The notes beneath the pieces were generated by a model that had not been told where the DNA came from, did no database searches, and saw only the letters and a list, made by a program, of their open reading frames with translations. A program made the translations under genes and the position numbers. DNA of 64,000 nucleotides, taken from Paraburkholderia agricolaris. GTDB taxonomy: Bacteria; Pseudomonadota; Gammaproteobacteria; Burkholderiales; Burkholderiaceae. This document shows, piece by piece, positions 48,030 to 57,779 of the stretch (its first letter is position 1; each line of letters starts with the position of its first letter). The stretch lies in NCBI RefSeq assembly GCF_009455635.1, contig NZ_QPER01000001.1, positions 2,542,001 to 2,606,000 on the forward strand, in the 5' to 3' direction.

Positions 48030-49442
48030 GTGAGCCGCAATCAGGCCATTGAACACGCCACGCATCATTTCGAATCCGGCGCCTTTCTTGAGAACCTCAA
48101 CCGTCGCGTCGGCTTTCGCACCGAGAGCCAGGAAAGCGACCGTGCCGCCACGCTGCTTTCGTACTTGAGCGACGAAATCGCGCCGGAAGTCGAAGGGCTC
48201 GGCTTTAGCACCCGCATCGTCGATAACCCGGCGCCAGGGTTCGGGCCGTTCCTGTTCGCCCATCGTCACGAAGACGACCGCCTGCCCACCGTACTGATCT
48301 ACGGCCACGGCGACGTCGTGCGCGGCTACGACAGCCAGTGGCGCGCACCGCTGACGCCATGGGCCGTGACCGTCGAAGGCGAACGCTGGTACGGCCGCGG
48401 CACCGCCGACAACAAGGGCCAGCACTCCATCAATCTCGCCGCGCTCGCGAGCGTGCTGGCCGCGCGCGGCGGCAAGCTGGGCTTCAACGCGAAACTGCTG
48501 ATCGAGATGGGCGAGGAAACCGGCTCGCCAGGACTCGACGCGATCTGCCACCAGCACAAGCAGGAACTGGCCGCCGACGTGCTGATCGCCTCCGACGGCC
48601 CGCGCCTCGCCGCGCGCCGCCCCACCGTCTTCCTCGGTTCGCGCGGCTCGGTGAACTTCAAGCTGTCGCTGAATCTGCGCGACGGCGCGCATCACTCGGG
48701 CAATTGGGGCGGCCTGTTGCGCAATCCAGCCACCGTGCTGGCGAACGCACTCGCCAGTCTGGTCGATGCGCGCGGCGTGATCGCAGTCGACGGCTTGCGT
48801 CCGCCGCCGATTCCCGAGGCGGTGCGCCGCGCACTGGCCGATATCACGGTAGGCGGCGGCCCGGGCGATCCGGCCGTCGACGACAACTGGGGCGAGCCCG
48901 GCCTCACGCCGCCAGAACGCGTGTTCGGCTGGAACAGCTTCGAAGTGCTGGCTTTCAAGGCGGGCAATCCCGAGAACCCGGTCAATGCCATTCCGTCATC
49001 GGCATTCGCCCATTGCCAGTTGCGCTTCGTGGTCGGCACCGACTGGGAAAACCTGGCGCAGCATCTGCGCGCCCATCTGGACGCGCATGGTTTTTTGCTG
49101 GTCGAGATCGGCGTCGAGCGCGGTGCGCCGGCCACCCGTCTGAATCCCGACGACCCATGGGTGACCTGGGCCATCGCCTCGCTCGAACAGACCACCGGCA
49201 AGAAAACGGCCGTCCTGCCGAATCTCGGCGGCACGCTGCCCAACGAAGTCTTCGCCGACACGCTCGGCCTGCCGACCATCTGGGTGCCGCATTCGTACCC
49301 GGCCTGCTCGCAGCACGCGCCGAACGAGCATCTGCTCGGGCCGGTGGTGCGCGAGGGCCTGCAGATCATGGCGGGACTGTTCTGGGATCTGGGTGAGAAC
49401 GCGCCGCGCACGAGCGCAACGCGTCCAGAAGCCACGGCCTGA
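48030..49442 (+). CDS. M20 family metallopeptidase
   Basis: A 470-residue zinc aminoacylase/carboxypeptidase-like enzyme. Metal ligands are in VLIYGHGDVV, GRGTADNKGQ, and GEETGSPGLD (Glu pair), with the dimerisation domain between and a C-terminal His in WVPHSYPACSQHAPNEH. A GTG start (VSRNQAIEHA) with GGAGA upstream is chosen; earlier in-frame codons are not conserved. Such enzymes hydrolyse dipeptides, N-acyl amino acids or carbamoyl compounds; the substrate is unknown but probably shared with the transporter that follows. Confidence 0.88.
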   Translation: MSRNQAIEHATHHFESGAFLENLNRRVGFRTESQESDRAATLLSYLSDEIAPEVEGLGFSTRIVDNPAPGFGPFLFAHRHEDDRLPTVLIYGHGDVVRGYDSQWRAPLTPWAVTVEGERWYGRGTADNKGQHSINLAALASVLAARGGKLGFNAKLLIEMGEETGSPGLDAICHQHKQELAADVLIASDGPRLAARRPTVFLGSRGSVNFKLSLNLRDGAHHSGNWGGLLRNPATVLANALASLVDARGVIAVDGLRPPPIPEAVRRALADITVGGGPGDPAVDDNWGEPGLTPPERVFGWNSFEVLAFKAGNPENPVNAIPSSAFAHCQLRFVVGTDWENLAQHLRAHLDAHGFLLVEIGVERGAPATRLNPDDPWVTWAIASLEQTTGKKTAVLPNLGGTLPNEVFADTLGLPTIWVPHSYPACSQHAPNEHLLGPVVREGLQIMAGLFWDLGENAPRTSATRPEATA

Positions 49443-49537
49443 GCGAGCACCGCAGCACGTTCGCCGCTCATCCCCGGTTCACTCGCACTTCACCCGCAGT
49501 TCACTGCCAGCCGCATCCGCTACGAGGCACGCCCACG

Positions 49538-50821
49538 ATGATCACGTCCACCTTGCAAGCCAGCGCCGCGCGGCCGTCCGCCGCGAAGGTCCATCGCATC
49601 ATTCTCGCGGCGTCGATCGGCAATGCGCTTGAATGGTTCGACCTCGTCGTCTACGGTTTTTTCGCGGTCACGATCGCGAAGCTGTTCTTCCCGGCGCGCA
49701 CCGAAGCAATTTCGTTGATGCTCACGCTCGGCACCTTCGGCATCTCGTATCTGATCCGCCCGCTCGGCGGATTCGTGCTCGGTTCACTCGCGGATCGCGC
49801 GGGCCGCAAGGCATCGCTGCTGCTGTCGATCGGCTTGATGATGATCGGCACGTTGACGATCGCCGTGATGCCGTCGTATGCCGCGATCGGGATATGGGCG
49901 CCGGCCGGCATCATGCTGTCGCGGTTGGTTCAAGGATTCTCGGCGGGTGGCGAGTTCGGTGCGTCCACTGCGTTTCTGGTCGAGCATGCGCCGCAGCGGC
50001 GCGGTTTCATGGGCAGCTGGCAGTTCGCCAGCCAGGGGCTCGCGACGCTGCTCGCCTCCGGTTTCGGTGCGTTGCTGACGAGCCAGCTCACGACGGCGCA
50101 ACTCGAATCCTGGGGCTGGCGCATTCCGTTTCTGTTCGGCCTCGTGATCGGCCCGGTCGGCTTCTATATTCGCCGTTACGTGGACGAAGGGGCCGAGTTC
50201 GACACAGAGCCCAAAACGCGCACGCCGCTGCGCGATCTGTTCGGCACGCAGAAGGTCCGCATGCTGCTCGCGATCGGCTCGCTGGTGATCTCGACCGCGG
50301 CCAACTACATGATCCTGTACATGCCGACCTACGCGATCAAGCAGTTGCACCTGCCCGCCTCGACCGGCTTCACGGCCACGCTCGCGACGGGCATCGTGCT
50401 CACCGTGCTGACGCCGTTCGCCGGCCACTTGTCCGATAGCGCGGGACGGATCCGCATCATGGCGGTTGCCGCGACGCTGATGCTGCTGACGGTCTATCCA
50501 ACCTTTATCTACATGAACGCGCATCCGTCGTTCGCCACGATGCTGCTGGCCTTGATCTGGATCGGCGCATTGAAGGCGGCGTACTTTGGCGCACTGCCCG
50601 CGCTGATGTCAGAGATTTTCCCGACGCAAACGCGCGCAACCGGTCTCGCAACCAGCTACAACATCGGCGTAACGGTGTTCGGCGGCTTTGCGCCCTTCGT
50701 GATCACCTGGCTGATCGACGCAAGCGGCAACAAGCTCGCGCCCGGCTTCTATCTGATGTTCTGCGCGGTGGTGAGTTTGTCGGCGCTCTATGCGGTGCGC
50801 TCGAAGCTGAAGATTCGCTGA
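49538..50821 (+). CDS. MHS-type MFS transporter
   Basis: A 427-residue metabolite:H+ symporter of the major facilitator superfamily with 12 helices. The MHS motif IRPLGGFVLGSLADRAGRKASLL lies in the 2-3 loop, and GNALEWFDLVVYGFF is the typical first helix of citrate/alpha-ketoglutarate and proline-betaine type symporters. It lies 95 bp after the M20 gene, so uptake of the peptidase substrate is likely. Substrate unassigned. Confidence 0.9.
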   Translation: MITSTLQASAARPSAAKVHRIILAASIGNALEWFDLVVYGFFAVTIAKLFFPARTEAISLMLTLGTFGISYLIRPLGGFVLGSLADRAGRKASLLLSIGLMMIGTLTIAVMPSYAAIGIWAPAGIMLSRLVQGFSAGGEFGASTAFLVEHAPQRRGFMGSWQFASQGLATLLASGFGALLTSQLTTAQLESWGWRIPFLFGLVIGPVGFYIRRYVDEGAEFDTEPKTRTPLRDLFGTQKVRMLLAIGSLVISTAANYMILYMPTYAIKQLHLPASTGFTATLATGIVLTVLTPFAGHLSDSAGRIRIMAVAATLMLLTVYPTFIYMNAHPSFATMLLALIWIGALKAAYFGALPALMSEIFPTQTRATGLATSYNIGVTVFGGFAPFVITWLIDASGNKLAPGFYLMFCAVVSLSALYAVRSKLKIR

Positions 50822-50953
50822 GCGGCTTGCCGTGAGCTGGAGGGAGTTCGCGGAGGGCTCGAGGCGAGGCGAGGTGAGGCAAGCTGAGATAAGTTCAGAC
50901 ACGCTGAGGCGGACAAGGCAGATCAACCCGCCTTGCCCGCCCCGGCAACTACC

Positions 50954-52006
50954 TCAAGGCGCAGGATTGGGCTGCAGTTCATGCAGCTTGTCGATCTCCG
51001 CGAGCGCTTCCGGCGAAAGTTTCACGTCGGCGCTGGCGATATTTTCCTTCAGTTGATCGAGCGACGTCGCGCCAATCAGATTGCTCGTCAGGAACGGCCG
51101 GCTATTGACGAAGGCCAGCGCGAACTGCGCGGGCGACAGGCCATGACGCTTCGCCAGCTCCACATAGCGCGTGGTGGCCTGGACCGCTTGCGGCTTGCTG
51201 TAACGCTGAAAGCGCTCGAACAGCGAAATGCGGGCGCCCGCCGGACGCGCGCCGCCTTCATACTTGCCCGACAGCCAGCCAAAGGCCAGCGGCGAATACG
51301 CCAGCAGGCCGATATTGTCGCGATGCGCATACTCGGACAGACCCGCTTCGTACGTGCGGTTCAACAGGCTATACGGATTCTGGATGCTGACAATGCGCGG
51401 CAAACCGAGCTTTTCGGCCGCGCGCAGAAACTGCGCGACACCCCAGGGCGTTTCGTTCGACACGCCGATATGGCGAATCTTGCCTGCCTTGACGAACTCG
51501 GCGAGCACCGAGAGGGTTTCTTCGATCGGCACCGTATACGCGTCGTCGACCCACGGATAGGCGGGACGGCCAAATGTCATCGTGCTGCGATCCGGCCAGT
51601 GCAACTGGTACAGATCGACGTAGTCCGTTTGCAGACGCTCAAGGCTGCCGTTCAGCGCTTCGGTCAGATTCTTGCGGTCGAACTGGTTGCCCTCGCCGCG
51701 AATATGGCGCGGGTTGTGCGGCTGACGCGCCGGGCCGGCGATCTTGGTGGCCAGCACGATCTTCTCGCGCGCGCCGCGATGCTGCGCGATCCACGTGCCG
51801 ATATAGCGCTCGGTCGAACCTTGCGTCTCGGGGCGCGGCGGCACCGGGTACATTTCCGCGGCATCGATCAGATTGACGCCATGGTCGAGCGCGTAATCGA
51901 TCTGTGCGTGCGCTTCCTGCTCGGTGTTCTGCTCGCCCCACGTCATGGTGCCGAGACCGATCAGGCTAACCTTCACATCCGAGTCGCCGAGTCTGCGGTA
52001 TTCCAT
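50954..52006 (-). CDS. NADP(H)-dependent aldo-keto reductase (Tas-like)
   Basis: A 350-residue AKR with the (beta/alpha)8 catalytic tetrad region NLIDAAEMYPVPPRPETQG, VDLYQLHWPDRS and NPYSLLNRTYEAGLSEYAH. The start MEYRRLGDSDVKVSLIGLGTMTWGEQN is typical of Tas. Such proteins reduce aldehydes with NADPH; the physiological substrate is unknown. Convergent with the MHS gene. Confidence 0.9.
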   Translation of the reverse strand: MEYRRLGDSDVKVSLIGLGTMTWGEQNTEQEAHAQIDYALDHGVNLIDAAEMYPVPPRPETQGSTERYIGTWIAQHRGAREKIVLATKIAGPARQPHNPRHIRGEGNQFDRKNLTEALNGSLERLQTDYVDLYQLHWPDRSTMTFGRPAYPWVDDAYTVPIEETLSVLAEFVKAGKIRHIGVSNETPWGVAQFLRAAEKLGLPRIVSIQNPYSLLNRTYEAGLSEYAHRDNIGLLAYSPLAFGWLSGKYEGGARPAGARISLFERFQRYSKPQAVQATTRYVELAKRHGLSPAQFALAFVNSRPFLTSNLIGATSLDQLKENIASADVKLSPEALAEIDKLHELQPNPAP

Positions 52007-52143
52007 CGAACCTGTCCTATTGTGTGTAAACGGAAAGCGCCGACGTTACCATGCCCGCGCAATGCCTGCAGCGCGGCTAAAATGCTGCTTCAGCAGCCGC
52101 TCACACCGGCGCGCTCAACGAACTTTCCGTCGACCGATCTGCG

Positions 52144-52356
52144 ATGAATCCCGAACACCTCGAACTGCTGGTCACGCGAGTGATGCCGTACGGAAAATAC
52201 AAAGGCCGGCTGATCGCGGATCTGCCCGGCCACTATCTGAACTGGTTTGCGAGTCAGGGCTTTCCACCGGGAGAAATCGGCCGTCTGCTGGCCTTGATGC
52301 ACGAGATCGACCACAACGGTTTGTCGTCGCTGATCGAGCCTTTACGCAAGCGCTGA
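52144..52356 (+). CDS. DUF3820 family protein
   Basis: A 70-residue protein MNPEHLELLVTRVMPYGKYKGRLIADLPGHYLNWFASQGFPPGEIGRLLALMHEIDHNGL..., a full match to DUF3820 with the PYGKYKG and Asp/His residues. Its stop runs 15 bp into the end of the TRIC gene on the other strand. The family is annotated as a putative quorum-sensing-regulated factor in pseudomonads; the function is unproven. Confidence 0.9.
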   Translation: MNPEHLELLVTRVMPYGKYKGRLIADLPGHYLNWFASQGFPPGEIGRLLALMHEIDHNGLSSLIEPLRKR

Positions 52357-53001
52357 GAGCGACGCCTTCGGCAGATGCCAGCCGTAGGTGACGGCAAGCA
52401 CGCGCAAGATGAAGCACGCGGCGCCGCCGGCCAGGGCCGCGACGCCAGGCGGCAAGCCGGCGCGCCGCGCCACCACCACGACGAAAGCACCCGCGAAGGC
52501 CGCGGTCGCATAGATGTCGGCATGCAGCACGAGCGGCACGCGCGCCATCAGCACGTCGCGGATCACACCGCCGCCCACGCCTGTGACGGTACCCATCAGC
52601 ATCGCGATAAACGGGCGGATTCCGAATAGCAGCGCTTTCTCGACACCCGCCACGGCAAACAGCGCGAGGCCGGCTGCATCGAGCACGGTGATCAGCCCGG
52701 CAGGAAATTGCTGGACAGTGGAATGGAAAACGAAGGTGAGCAGCCCGGTGGCGAACGTCAACGCCGGGTAACGCCAGTCGCGTATCGCGTTAGGCGGTGA
52801 ATCGCCGATCAACAGATCGCGGATCACCCCGCCGCCAAGCGCCGCGACAAACGAGATCACCATCACACCCAGCAGATCGAGACCGCCGCGCATCGCGCTG
52901 AGCGCGCCCTCGATCGCGAAGACAACCGTGCCGGCCAGATCGGCGGCCAGAACCAGCGCTTCGACGTTCGGCGTTATTTTTCTTATCGACAATGTCGGCA
53001 T
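52342..53001 (-). CDS. TRIC channel family protein (UPF0126/YicG)
   Basis: A 219-residue membrane protein with seven hydrophobic segments, made of two similar halves: LDLLGVMVISFVAALGGGVIRDLLIGDSPPNAIRDWRY and IAMLMGTVTGVGGGVIRDVLMARVPLVLHADIYA. The GGGVIRD motifs are the TRIC signature and the related bacterial proteins form trimeric cation-permeable channels. Confidence 0.92.
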   Translation of the reverse strand: MPTLSIRKITPNVEALVLAADLAGTVVFAIEGALSAMRGGLDLLGVMVISFVAALGGGVIRDLLIGDSPPNAIRDWRYPALTFATGLLTFVFHSTVQQFPAGLITVLDAAGLALFAVAGVEKALLFGIRPFIAMLMGTVTGVGGGVIRDVLMARVPLVLHADIYATAAFAGAFVVVVARRAGLPPGVAALAGGAACFILRVLAVTYGWHLPKASLSALA

Positions 53002-53108
53002 CGACGCATCACCCTTTCAGTCCACGAGTAGCCGGAAAGGTATAGCGAAATGCCCGCCGCCTGGTGAAAAATTTGTGCGGCCGGCACACAATACGGACGG
53101 CGCGCCCG

Positions 53109-53681
53109 TTATTTCGCGAGGCGCGGCCGGCCAAGCCCGCTCTCTCTCGTCAGGCAACCCATGGCGACCAGATGCACGAGCAGGCGGTCTACCGCCTCGT
53201 CGATCGACACCCGATCGGTTTCGATCATCAGATCGGGATCGAGCGGCACATCGTACGGCCCGGAAATGCCGGTGAAATTGGGAATCTCGCCACGCCGCGC
53301 ACGCGCGTAGAGGCCTTTGACATCGCGTGCCTCGCACACCGTCAGCGGCGCATTCACGAACACTTCGACGAACCCCTCGCCCACGATCTCGCGAGCCATG
53401 CGCCGATGCTCATGCTCAGGCGAAATCACCGCGGCCATCGCGATGAAACCCTGTTGCATGAACAGCGCCGCGACGTGCGCGACCCGCCGCAGATTTTCGG
53501 TGCGGTCTTCGGGGGTGAAGCCGAGGCCGGCGGTCAGGCCGCGCCGCAGCACGTCGCCGTCGAGCACGATCGAGGCATGCCCCGCTGCTTTCAGACGCTG
53601 GTGCAACGCGTCGGCCAAGGTCGATTTACCGGCGCCGGACAGACCGGTCATCCATATGACGGCTCCGCGGGTTGTGCTCAT
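53109..53681 (-). CDS. cysC: adenylylsulfate (APS) kinase
   Basis: A 190-residue kinase phosphorylating APS to PAPS. The P-loop GLSGAGKST lies at residues 13-21, and the APS-binding [23 protein letters not shown] and VYVNA-like [22 protein letters not shown] follow, with [17 protein letters not shown]. It overlaps the end of the sulfotransferase gene (53678-53681), an ATGA overlap, so the kinase gene sits downstream and is co-translated. No cysD/N or cysH is near, so its role here is probably PAPS supply for the sulfotransferase. Confidence 0.93.
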   Translation of the reverse strand: MSTTRGAVIWMTGLSGAGKSTLADALHQRLKAAGHASIVLDGDVLRRGLTAGLGFTPEDRTENLRRVAHVAALFMQQGFIAMAAVISPEHEHRRMAREIVGEGFVEVFVNAPLTVCEARDVKGLYARARRGEIPNFTGISGPYDVPLDPDLMIETDRVSIDEAVDRLLVHLVAMGCLTRESGLGRPRLAK

Positions 53682-55258
53682 GACTTACGCTCCATATCTG
53701 TTGCCGGTGCCTCGGCATTCGCCACCGGCGCGCCGAAGCTGTCGGCCGGCGCCAGGTCCGGTCCCAAACCGTCAAACAAGGGTTGCAGCAACGCCTGGCG
53801 CGGCTGCCAGCGCCGCACCGAGGTCTTGTAGAGCGGGCGGCGCACCTGCGCCGCGCTTGCCGTGTTGACCTGCCGCTCGGTCTGGTGAAACGACAGGCAG
53901 CGCTCGTCCCAGTCGAGTCCGCAATGCGCAAGCAAACGCCGGACATTGCCTTCGAGGTCCTCGACCAGCTCTTCGTATTTGACTTCGATCATCGTGCCTT
54001 CGGGTAATACGCGTTGCCAATGCGCCATCAGCGCGTCGTAGGCGCGGTAGTAGCGGCCCAGTTCACCGAGATCGTAGCTAAACGGTACGTCGTGAAAAAT
54101 TCGTGAAAAAATCGACAGACAACTTTGCAACGGTGAACGGCTGCTGTGAATGAAGCGCGCGTTCGGCAATGCCAGATGGATCAAGCCGACGTTGATGAAA
54201 TTGAATGGATACTTGTCGGTGAAGCGCGTGCAGCCCGGTGCCGAGCCTTGCATTTCCAGTTGCGGCGCGTGCATGCGGCGCAAATAGTCGGCGCCGAGCG
54301 TGCGCAATTGTGCGGCCCCGACGCCCTGCAATGCTTCGATATCGATACGCAACGGGTCGTTTAAATCGCGGCCGATGCAATTCACCAGCGCCTCGCCGAA
54401 GTCCGTACGCTCGCCCATGCCGAGAACCTGCGGATGGCTCGCGAGAATCTGTTCGATCAGGGTGGAACCCGAGCGCGGCATACCGACAATAAAAATCGGC
54501 GCGGCCGACGGATCGCCCAGCCCGTGTTTGGCCGCCAGCACCTCCGCAGTCAGGAGCTCGGGCAAATGCGCGAACAGACCGAGCGCCGCCGCTTCGTCAT
54601 AACGCACGCCGGCGCGGTGCAAGGCGTTCCCTTTCAGGAAATGATCGAACGACGCATTGTTGCGGCCCAGATCGGACAGCGCCTGACCATACGCGAAGTG
54701 CAGTTCCGCCTGATTGGCCGGCGTGAGCGAAGCAAGCTTGCCGGCGAACCGCTCGAGCGCGGCGAACACCGGATCGTCGGCGCTCAGGCGCTTGGATTGC
54801 ACGAAGTTGCGGTAGTACAGCGGCACCTGCGGAGCGGCTTCGATCGCGTGGCGATAGGCTTCGTGCGATTCGTCAAAACGGCCGAGCGCCTGCAGGCAGT
54901 TGCCCATGTTGTTGTACGAACCGTCGGCTTGCGGATTCAGCCGCACGGCTTCGCGGTAGGCGTCGACGGCCTGCTCGAGCCGGTGCATCTGCTCGAGCGA
55001 CCAGCCGAGCCCGTGACGTAAATTGGTGTTCAGCGGATCGAGCGCAATGGCCTCGTGATAGCGGACCACGGCTTCGGAAAAGCGGTTCAGCACGGCGAGC
55101 GTCCCCGCAAGGCGCTCATTGACGGCGCCGTTGGCGGGATCGAGCGCGCGCGCCGCTTCGAAACAGTGGAGTGCCGCCTGGAGTTCGCCGCGAGCGACGC
55201 ATGCGTCGCCTTCGGCGCACCATTCCGGGGCAGTCGCAGGCTGTGGATCGTGCTTCAT
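53678..55258 (-). CDS. TPR-repeat sulfotransferase (PAPS-dependent)
   Basis: A 526-residue protein. Residues about 1-165 are tetratricopeptide repeats ([43 protein letters not shown]), and residues about 255-500 a Sulfotransfer_3 domain with the PAPS 5'-phosphosulfate loop [14 protein letters not shown] and the 3'-phosphate-binding [17 protein letters not shown]. It starts at [13 protein letters not shown]; a longer frame upstream has no support. The acceptor is unknown; the co-encoded APS kinase supplies the donor. It could modify a polysaccharide, peptide or small molecule. Confidence 0.88.
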   Translation of the reverse strand: MKHDPQPATAPEWCAEGDACVARGELQAALHCFEAARALDPANGAVNERLAGTLAVLNRFSEAVVRYHEAIALDPLNTNLRHGLGWSLEQMHRLEQAVDAYREAVRLNPQADGSYNNMGNCLQALGRFDESHEAYRHAIEAAPQVPLYYRNFVQSKRLSADDPVFAALERFAGKLASLTPANQAELHFAYGQALSDLGRNNASFDHFLKGNALHRAGVRYDEAAALGLFAHLPELLTAEVLAAKHGLGDPSAAPIFIVGMPRSGSTLIEQILASHPQVLGMGERTDFGEALVNCIGRDLNDPLRIDIEALQGVGAAQLRTLGADYLRRMHAPQLEMQGSAPGCTRFTDKYPFNFINVGLIHLALPNARFIHSSRSPLQSCLSIFSRIFHDVPFSYDLGELGRYYRAYDALMAHWQRVLPEGTMIEVKYEELVEDLEGNVRRLLAHCGLDWDERCLSFHQTERQVNTASAAQVRRPLYKTSVRRWQPRQALLQPLFDGLGPDLAPADSFGAPVANAEAPATDMERKS

Positions 55259-55614
55259 TAACGGCCAGTTTCTTGCAGGCTTCGCGTCAGGCAGCCCGGC
55301 AATGTGGGATACGTTCTTCTTCGTCCAGTGTCGGCACAAACCTGCTCTGGATTCAAAGGGGGAATTGTCTGACGCGAAAGTATCAGGCGTGCCCTACAGT
55401 TTCGTTTCGAATATTTAACGAAGTGTTACAGGGAGATGAATCGGTCATCTTCTGGAAGCTTGCTGCAACGCGCGACCGCTATGGCATTGGATCGCCGCGC
55501 CGGCCTCTCGGCGGCGGCGTGGCGCGCACCGGCCGTAATTTGCGGACACAAATCCCGCTGAACTCCCGGGCACAGCGTTTTTCTGACTCTTATACGAGGA
55601 GGCGGGAGAAAATC
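55259..55614. other. intergenic region upstream of the Gly/His-rich lipoprotein gene
   Basis: No gene is supported in these 356 bp. The last 45 bp hold a long purine-rich ribosome-binding segment (GAGGAGGCGGGAG) before the lipoprotein GTG. The upstream half is AT-richer and probably carries a promoter, but no strong hexamer pair stands out. Confidence 0.4.
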
Positions 55615-55971
55615 GTGAGCAGGCTTATTGCATCAGTCGCGATGCTGGCTGTGGCGGCAAGTCTCACCGGTTGCGCGGTCGCACCGGGATACGACTACGC
55701 CTACCCTTACTACTACCCCGGCTACGGTTACGCGTACGGGCCATACGGACCGGCTTACGGCTCGGTCGACATCTGGGGCGGCTGGGGCGGCTCGTGCTGC
55801 TACTACCATGGGCACGGCGGCTACTGGCGTGGCGGTGGATGGCACGGCGGTGGATGGCACGGCGGAGGCTGGCATGGGGGTGGCTGGCACGGCGGCGGGG
55901 GCGGCCACGGCGGTGGCGGTGGCGGCAGTGCGTGGAGCAGCGGCGGCGGTCAGGGCGGTCACGGGCATTGA
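55615..55971 (+). CDS. Gly/His/Trp-rich lipoprotein
   Basis: A 118-residue secreted protein starting from GTG (MSRLIASVAMLAVAASLTGCAVAPG) with lipobox LTGC. After a Tyr/Gly/Pro-rich block come five to six near-identical GGGWH units and a Gly/Ser/His tail. The His/Trp-rich repeats suggest metal binding or wall adhesion but no function is known. The repeats are also repeated at DNA level, so the copy number may vary. Confidence 0.75.
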   Translation: MSRLIASVAMLAVAASLTGCAVAPGYDYAYPYYYPGYGYAYGPYGPAYGSVDIWGGWGGSCCYYHGHGGYWRGGGWHGGGWHGGGWHGGGWHGGGGGHGGGGGGSAWSSGGGQGGHGH

Positions 55972-56050
55972 CACCGCCGGCCGTGCCTTTGTCACGCAGC
56001 GGAGCGCGCCGGCCGGGGTGCCCGGCTTACTCATACACGAGGCCGTCGCC

Positions 56051-57760
56051 TCATCCCTCCCGCGCCACCTCGATCTTCGTTGTCGTTTCAACGATCTTGC
56101 CGCTTGACAGCCGGATCACCCGGTCCGCCGTATCGAAGAACCGGTCGTCGTGCGAGATCACGATCAGCGTCTTGCCCTGCCGCTTCAGCTCAGGCAGGAA
56201 CTCGTTGTAAAACACGCGACGGAAGGTCGGGTCCTGATCGGCCGCCCATTCGTCGAACATCATCACCGGCCGTTCTTCGAGCATCGCATGCACGAGCGCG
56301 AGCCGTTTGCGCTGCCCCGCCGACAGATCGATCGTCGAAAACACGCCGTCGCTGACCTTCACCTTGTGCGCGATCTCCAGATGTTCGAGCCACTTCTGGG
56401 CGCGCGCGATCATTTCCGGATCGCGCGCAACCAGGTCGTCGAACAGGTAATAGTCAGAGAACACCGCGGAAAACATCTGCCGGTAAGCGTCGATCCGTTC
56501 GGCCGGAACCGGTGCGCCGTCGAGCAGCAACTGACCGGCGCTCGGGCTGTACAAACCGAGCAGCAGCTTGACCAGCGTGGTCTTGCCGCAGCCGTTTTCG
56601 CCGACGATAAACAACGTCTCGCCGCGCCGGATCGTCAGATCGACCGGGCCGAGACTGAACGGCACGACCTCGCCATTCGACGCATACGTATAGCTCGCCG
56701 CGCGCAACGTGATGTCCTCACGCATCGTCAGACGTTCCTGTGCCGGCCCTTCCCTGTCATCGAGCAGATACGGCTCGCGGCTCGTGAATTGCGAGGTCAG
56801 ATCGGCGATCCGCCGGAACGACACCTGCGCCTGACCGAGCGCGGGCAATGCGCTTGCAAGCTGGTCGACCGGGCCGCGCACGTACAGCAGCACGATCACG
56901 AAGCCGCTGATCACTCGCGGATCGACTCCGAGCCGGTATTGCGCCACCAGCAGCACGCCGATCACCGCAAAAAACAGCGTCGAACTGGCCGCGTCGGTGG
57001 CCCAGAATACCCGCATCGCACGCGTCTTCAGATCGGCGATCGTGTCGGCCGCACCGGACAATTGCGCGCCGTACACCCGCTCGCGCCGATCGCGATTCAG
57101 ACGCAGTTCCTTCGCGCCTTCGGTGATCGCGCGGTACTGCTTCTGCAATTCGTCCTGTGCGCCTCGCACGCCTTCGTAATGGCGCGTCCAGCGGCGCGAT
57201 GCATTGCGGTTGAAGAGCATCCCGAGCGCGATCGCGACTGCCGCGAGCACGAACAGCAGCGGCGAGAGCACCAGCATATAGACGATGCAGCCGACCACGA
57301 TCGCGAACGCAATCGCGAATCCGGAGAAGTTGAACGTGAATGCGCTGACGGTATCGACATCGCCATTCAGCGTCGCGATCAGCCGATGCACCTTGTAGCG
57401 CTCGATTGCCGAAATCGGCGCGCAGACGATCCGCGCGGAAATGTCCTTACGCAGCGCGGCAATGATCTGCTGCCCGATCATGCTGTTGCCGACTCCGGCC
57501 GCCGCGCGCCCTGCCAGCGTGACGAGACAGAGCACGACGAACAGTGCGATGGTGCGCCCGCTCGCGCCACCCGGCGCATGCAGGCCGTCATTGATGGTTG
57601 CCAGCAGCCACGCGGTGGACAGGCCGCCGATGCCGCCCATCAGGGTTGCAAACAGCGTTACGCGCCAGAACGGGCGCAGCAGGCGGATCAGCTCGTGCGA
57701 AAGACCCTGTTTCGAATCAGCCGCGGGGGTCGTGGTGGTGGGTGTCATCGCTTTTTCCAT
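56051..57760 (-). CDS. cyclic-peptide/siderophore ABC exporter (PvdE/SyrD type)
   Basis: A 569-residue fused exporter: N-terminal transmembrane domain (about 20-320) and ATPase with Walker A GENGCGKTTLVKLL near residue 388, signature LSAGQRKRLALVH and the family hallmark DEWAADQDPTFRRVFY. The N-terminus MEKAMTPTTTTPAADSKQG and the domain order match the cyclic peptide exporters that carry pyoverdine or ornibactin precursors to the periplasm. It lies 19 bp downstream of the FhuC-like gene on the same strand, so the cassette probably exports a siderophore or its precursor. Confidence 0.88.
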   Translation of the reverse strand: MEKAMTPTTTTPAADSKQGLSHELIRLLRPFWRVTLFATLMGGIGGLSTAWLLATINDGLHAPGGASGRTIALFVVLCLVTLAGRAAAGVGNSMIGQQIIAALRKDISARIVCAPISAIERYKVHRLIATLNGDVDTVSAFTFNFSGFAIAFAIVVGCIVYMLVLSPLLFVLAAVAIALGMLFNRNASRRWTRHYEGVRGAQDELQKQYRAITEGAKELRLNRDRRERVYGAQLSGAADTIADLKTRAMRVFWATDAASSTLFFAVIGVLLVAQYRLGVDPRVISGFVIVLLYVRGPVDQLASALPALGQAQVSFRRIADLTSQFTSREPYLLDDREGPAQERLTMREDITLRAASYTYASNGEVVPFSLGPVDLTIRRGETLFIVGENGCGKTTLVKLLLGLYSPSAGQLLLDGAPVPAERIDAYRQMFSAVFSDYYLFDDLVARDPEMIARAQKWLEHLEIAHKVKVSDGVFSTIDLSAGQRKRLALVHAMLEERPVMMFDEWAADQDPTFRRVFYNEFLPELKRQGKTLIVISHDDRFFDTADRVIRLSSGKIVETTTKIEVAREG

Positions 57761-57779
57761 CGTATGCGCCGTGCGGCGT

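Noticed and set aside
50840..50925. GAGGC/GAGGT pentamer-like repeats after the MHS gene
   Set aside because: Short and irregular; no hairpin or motif and probably compositional.
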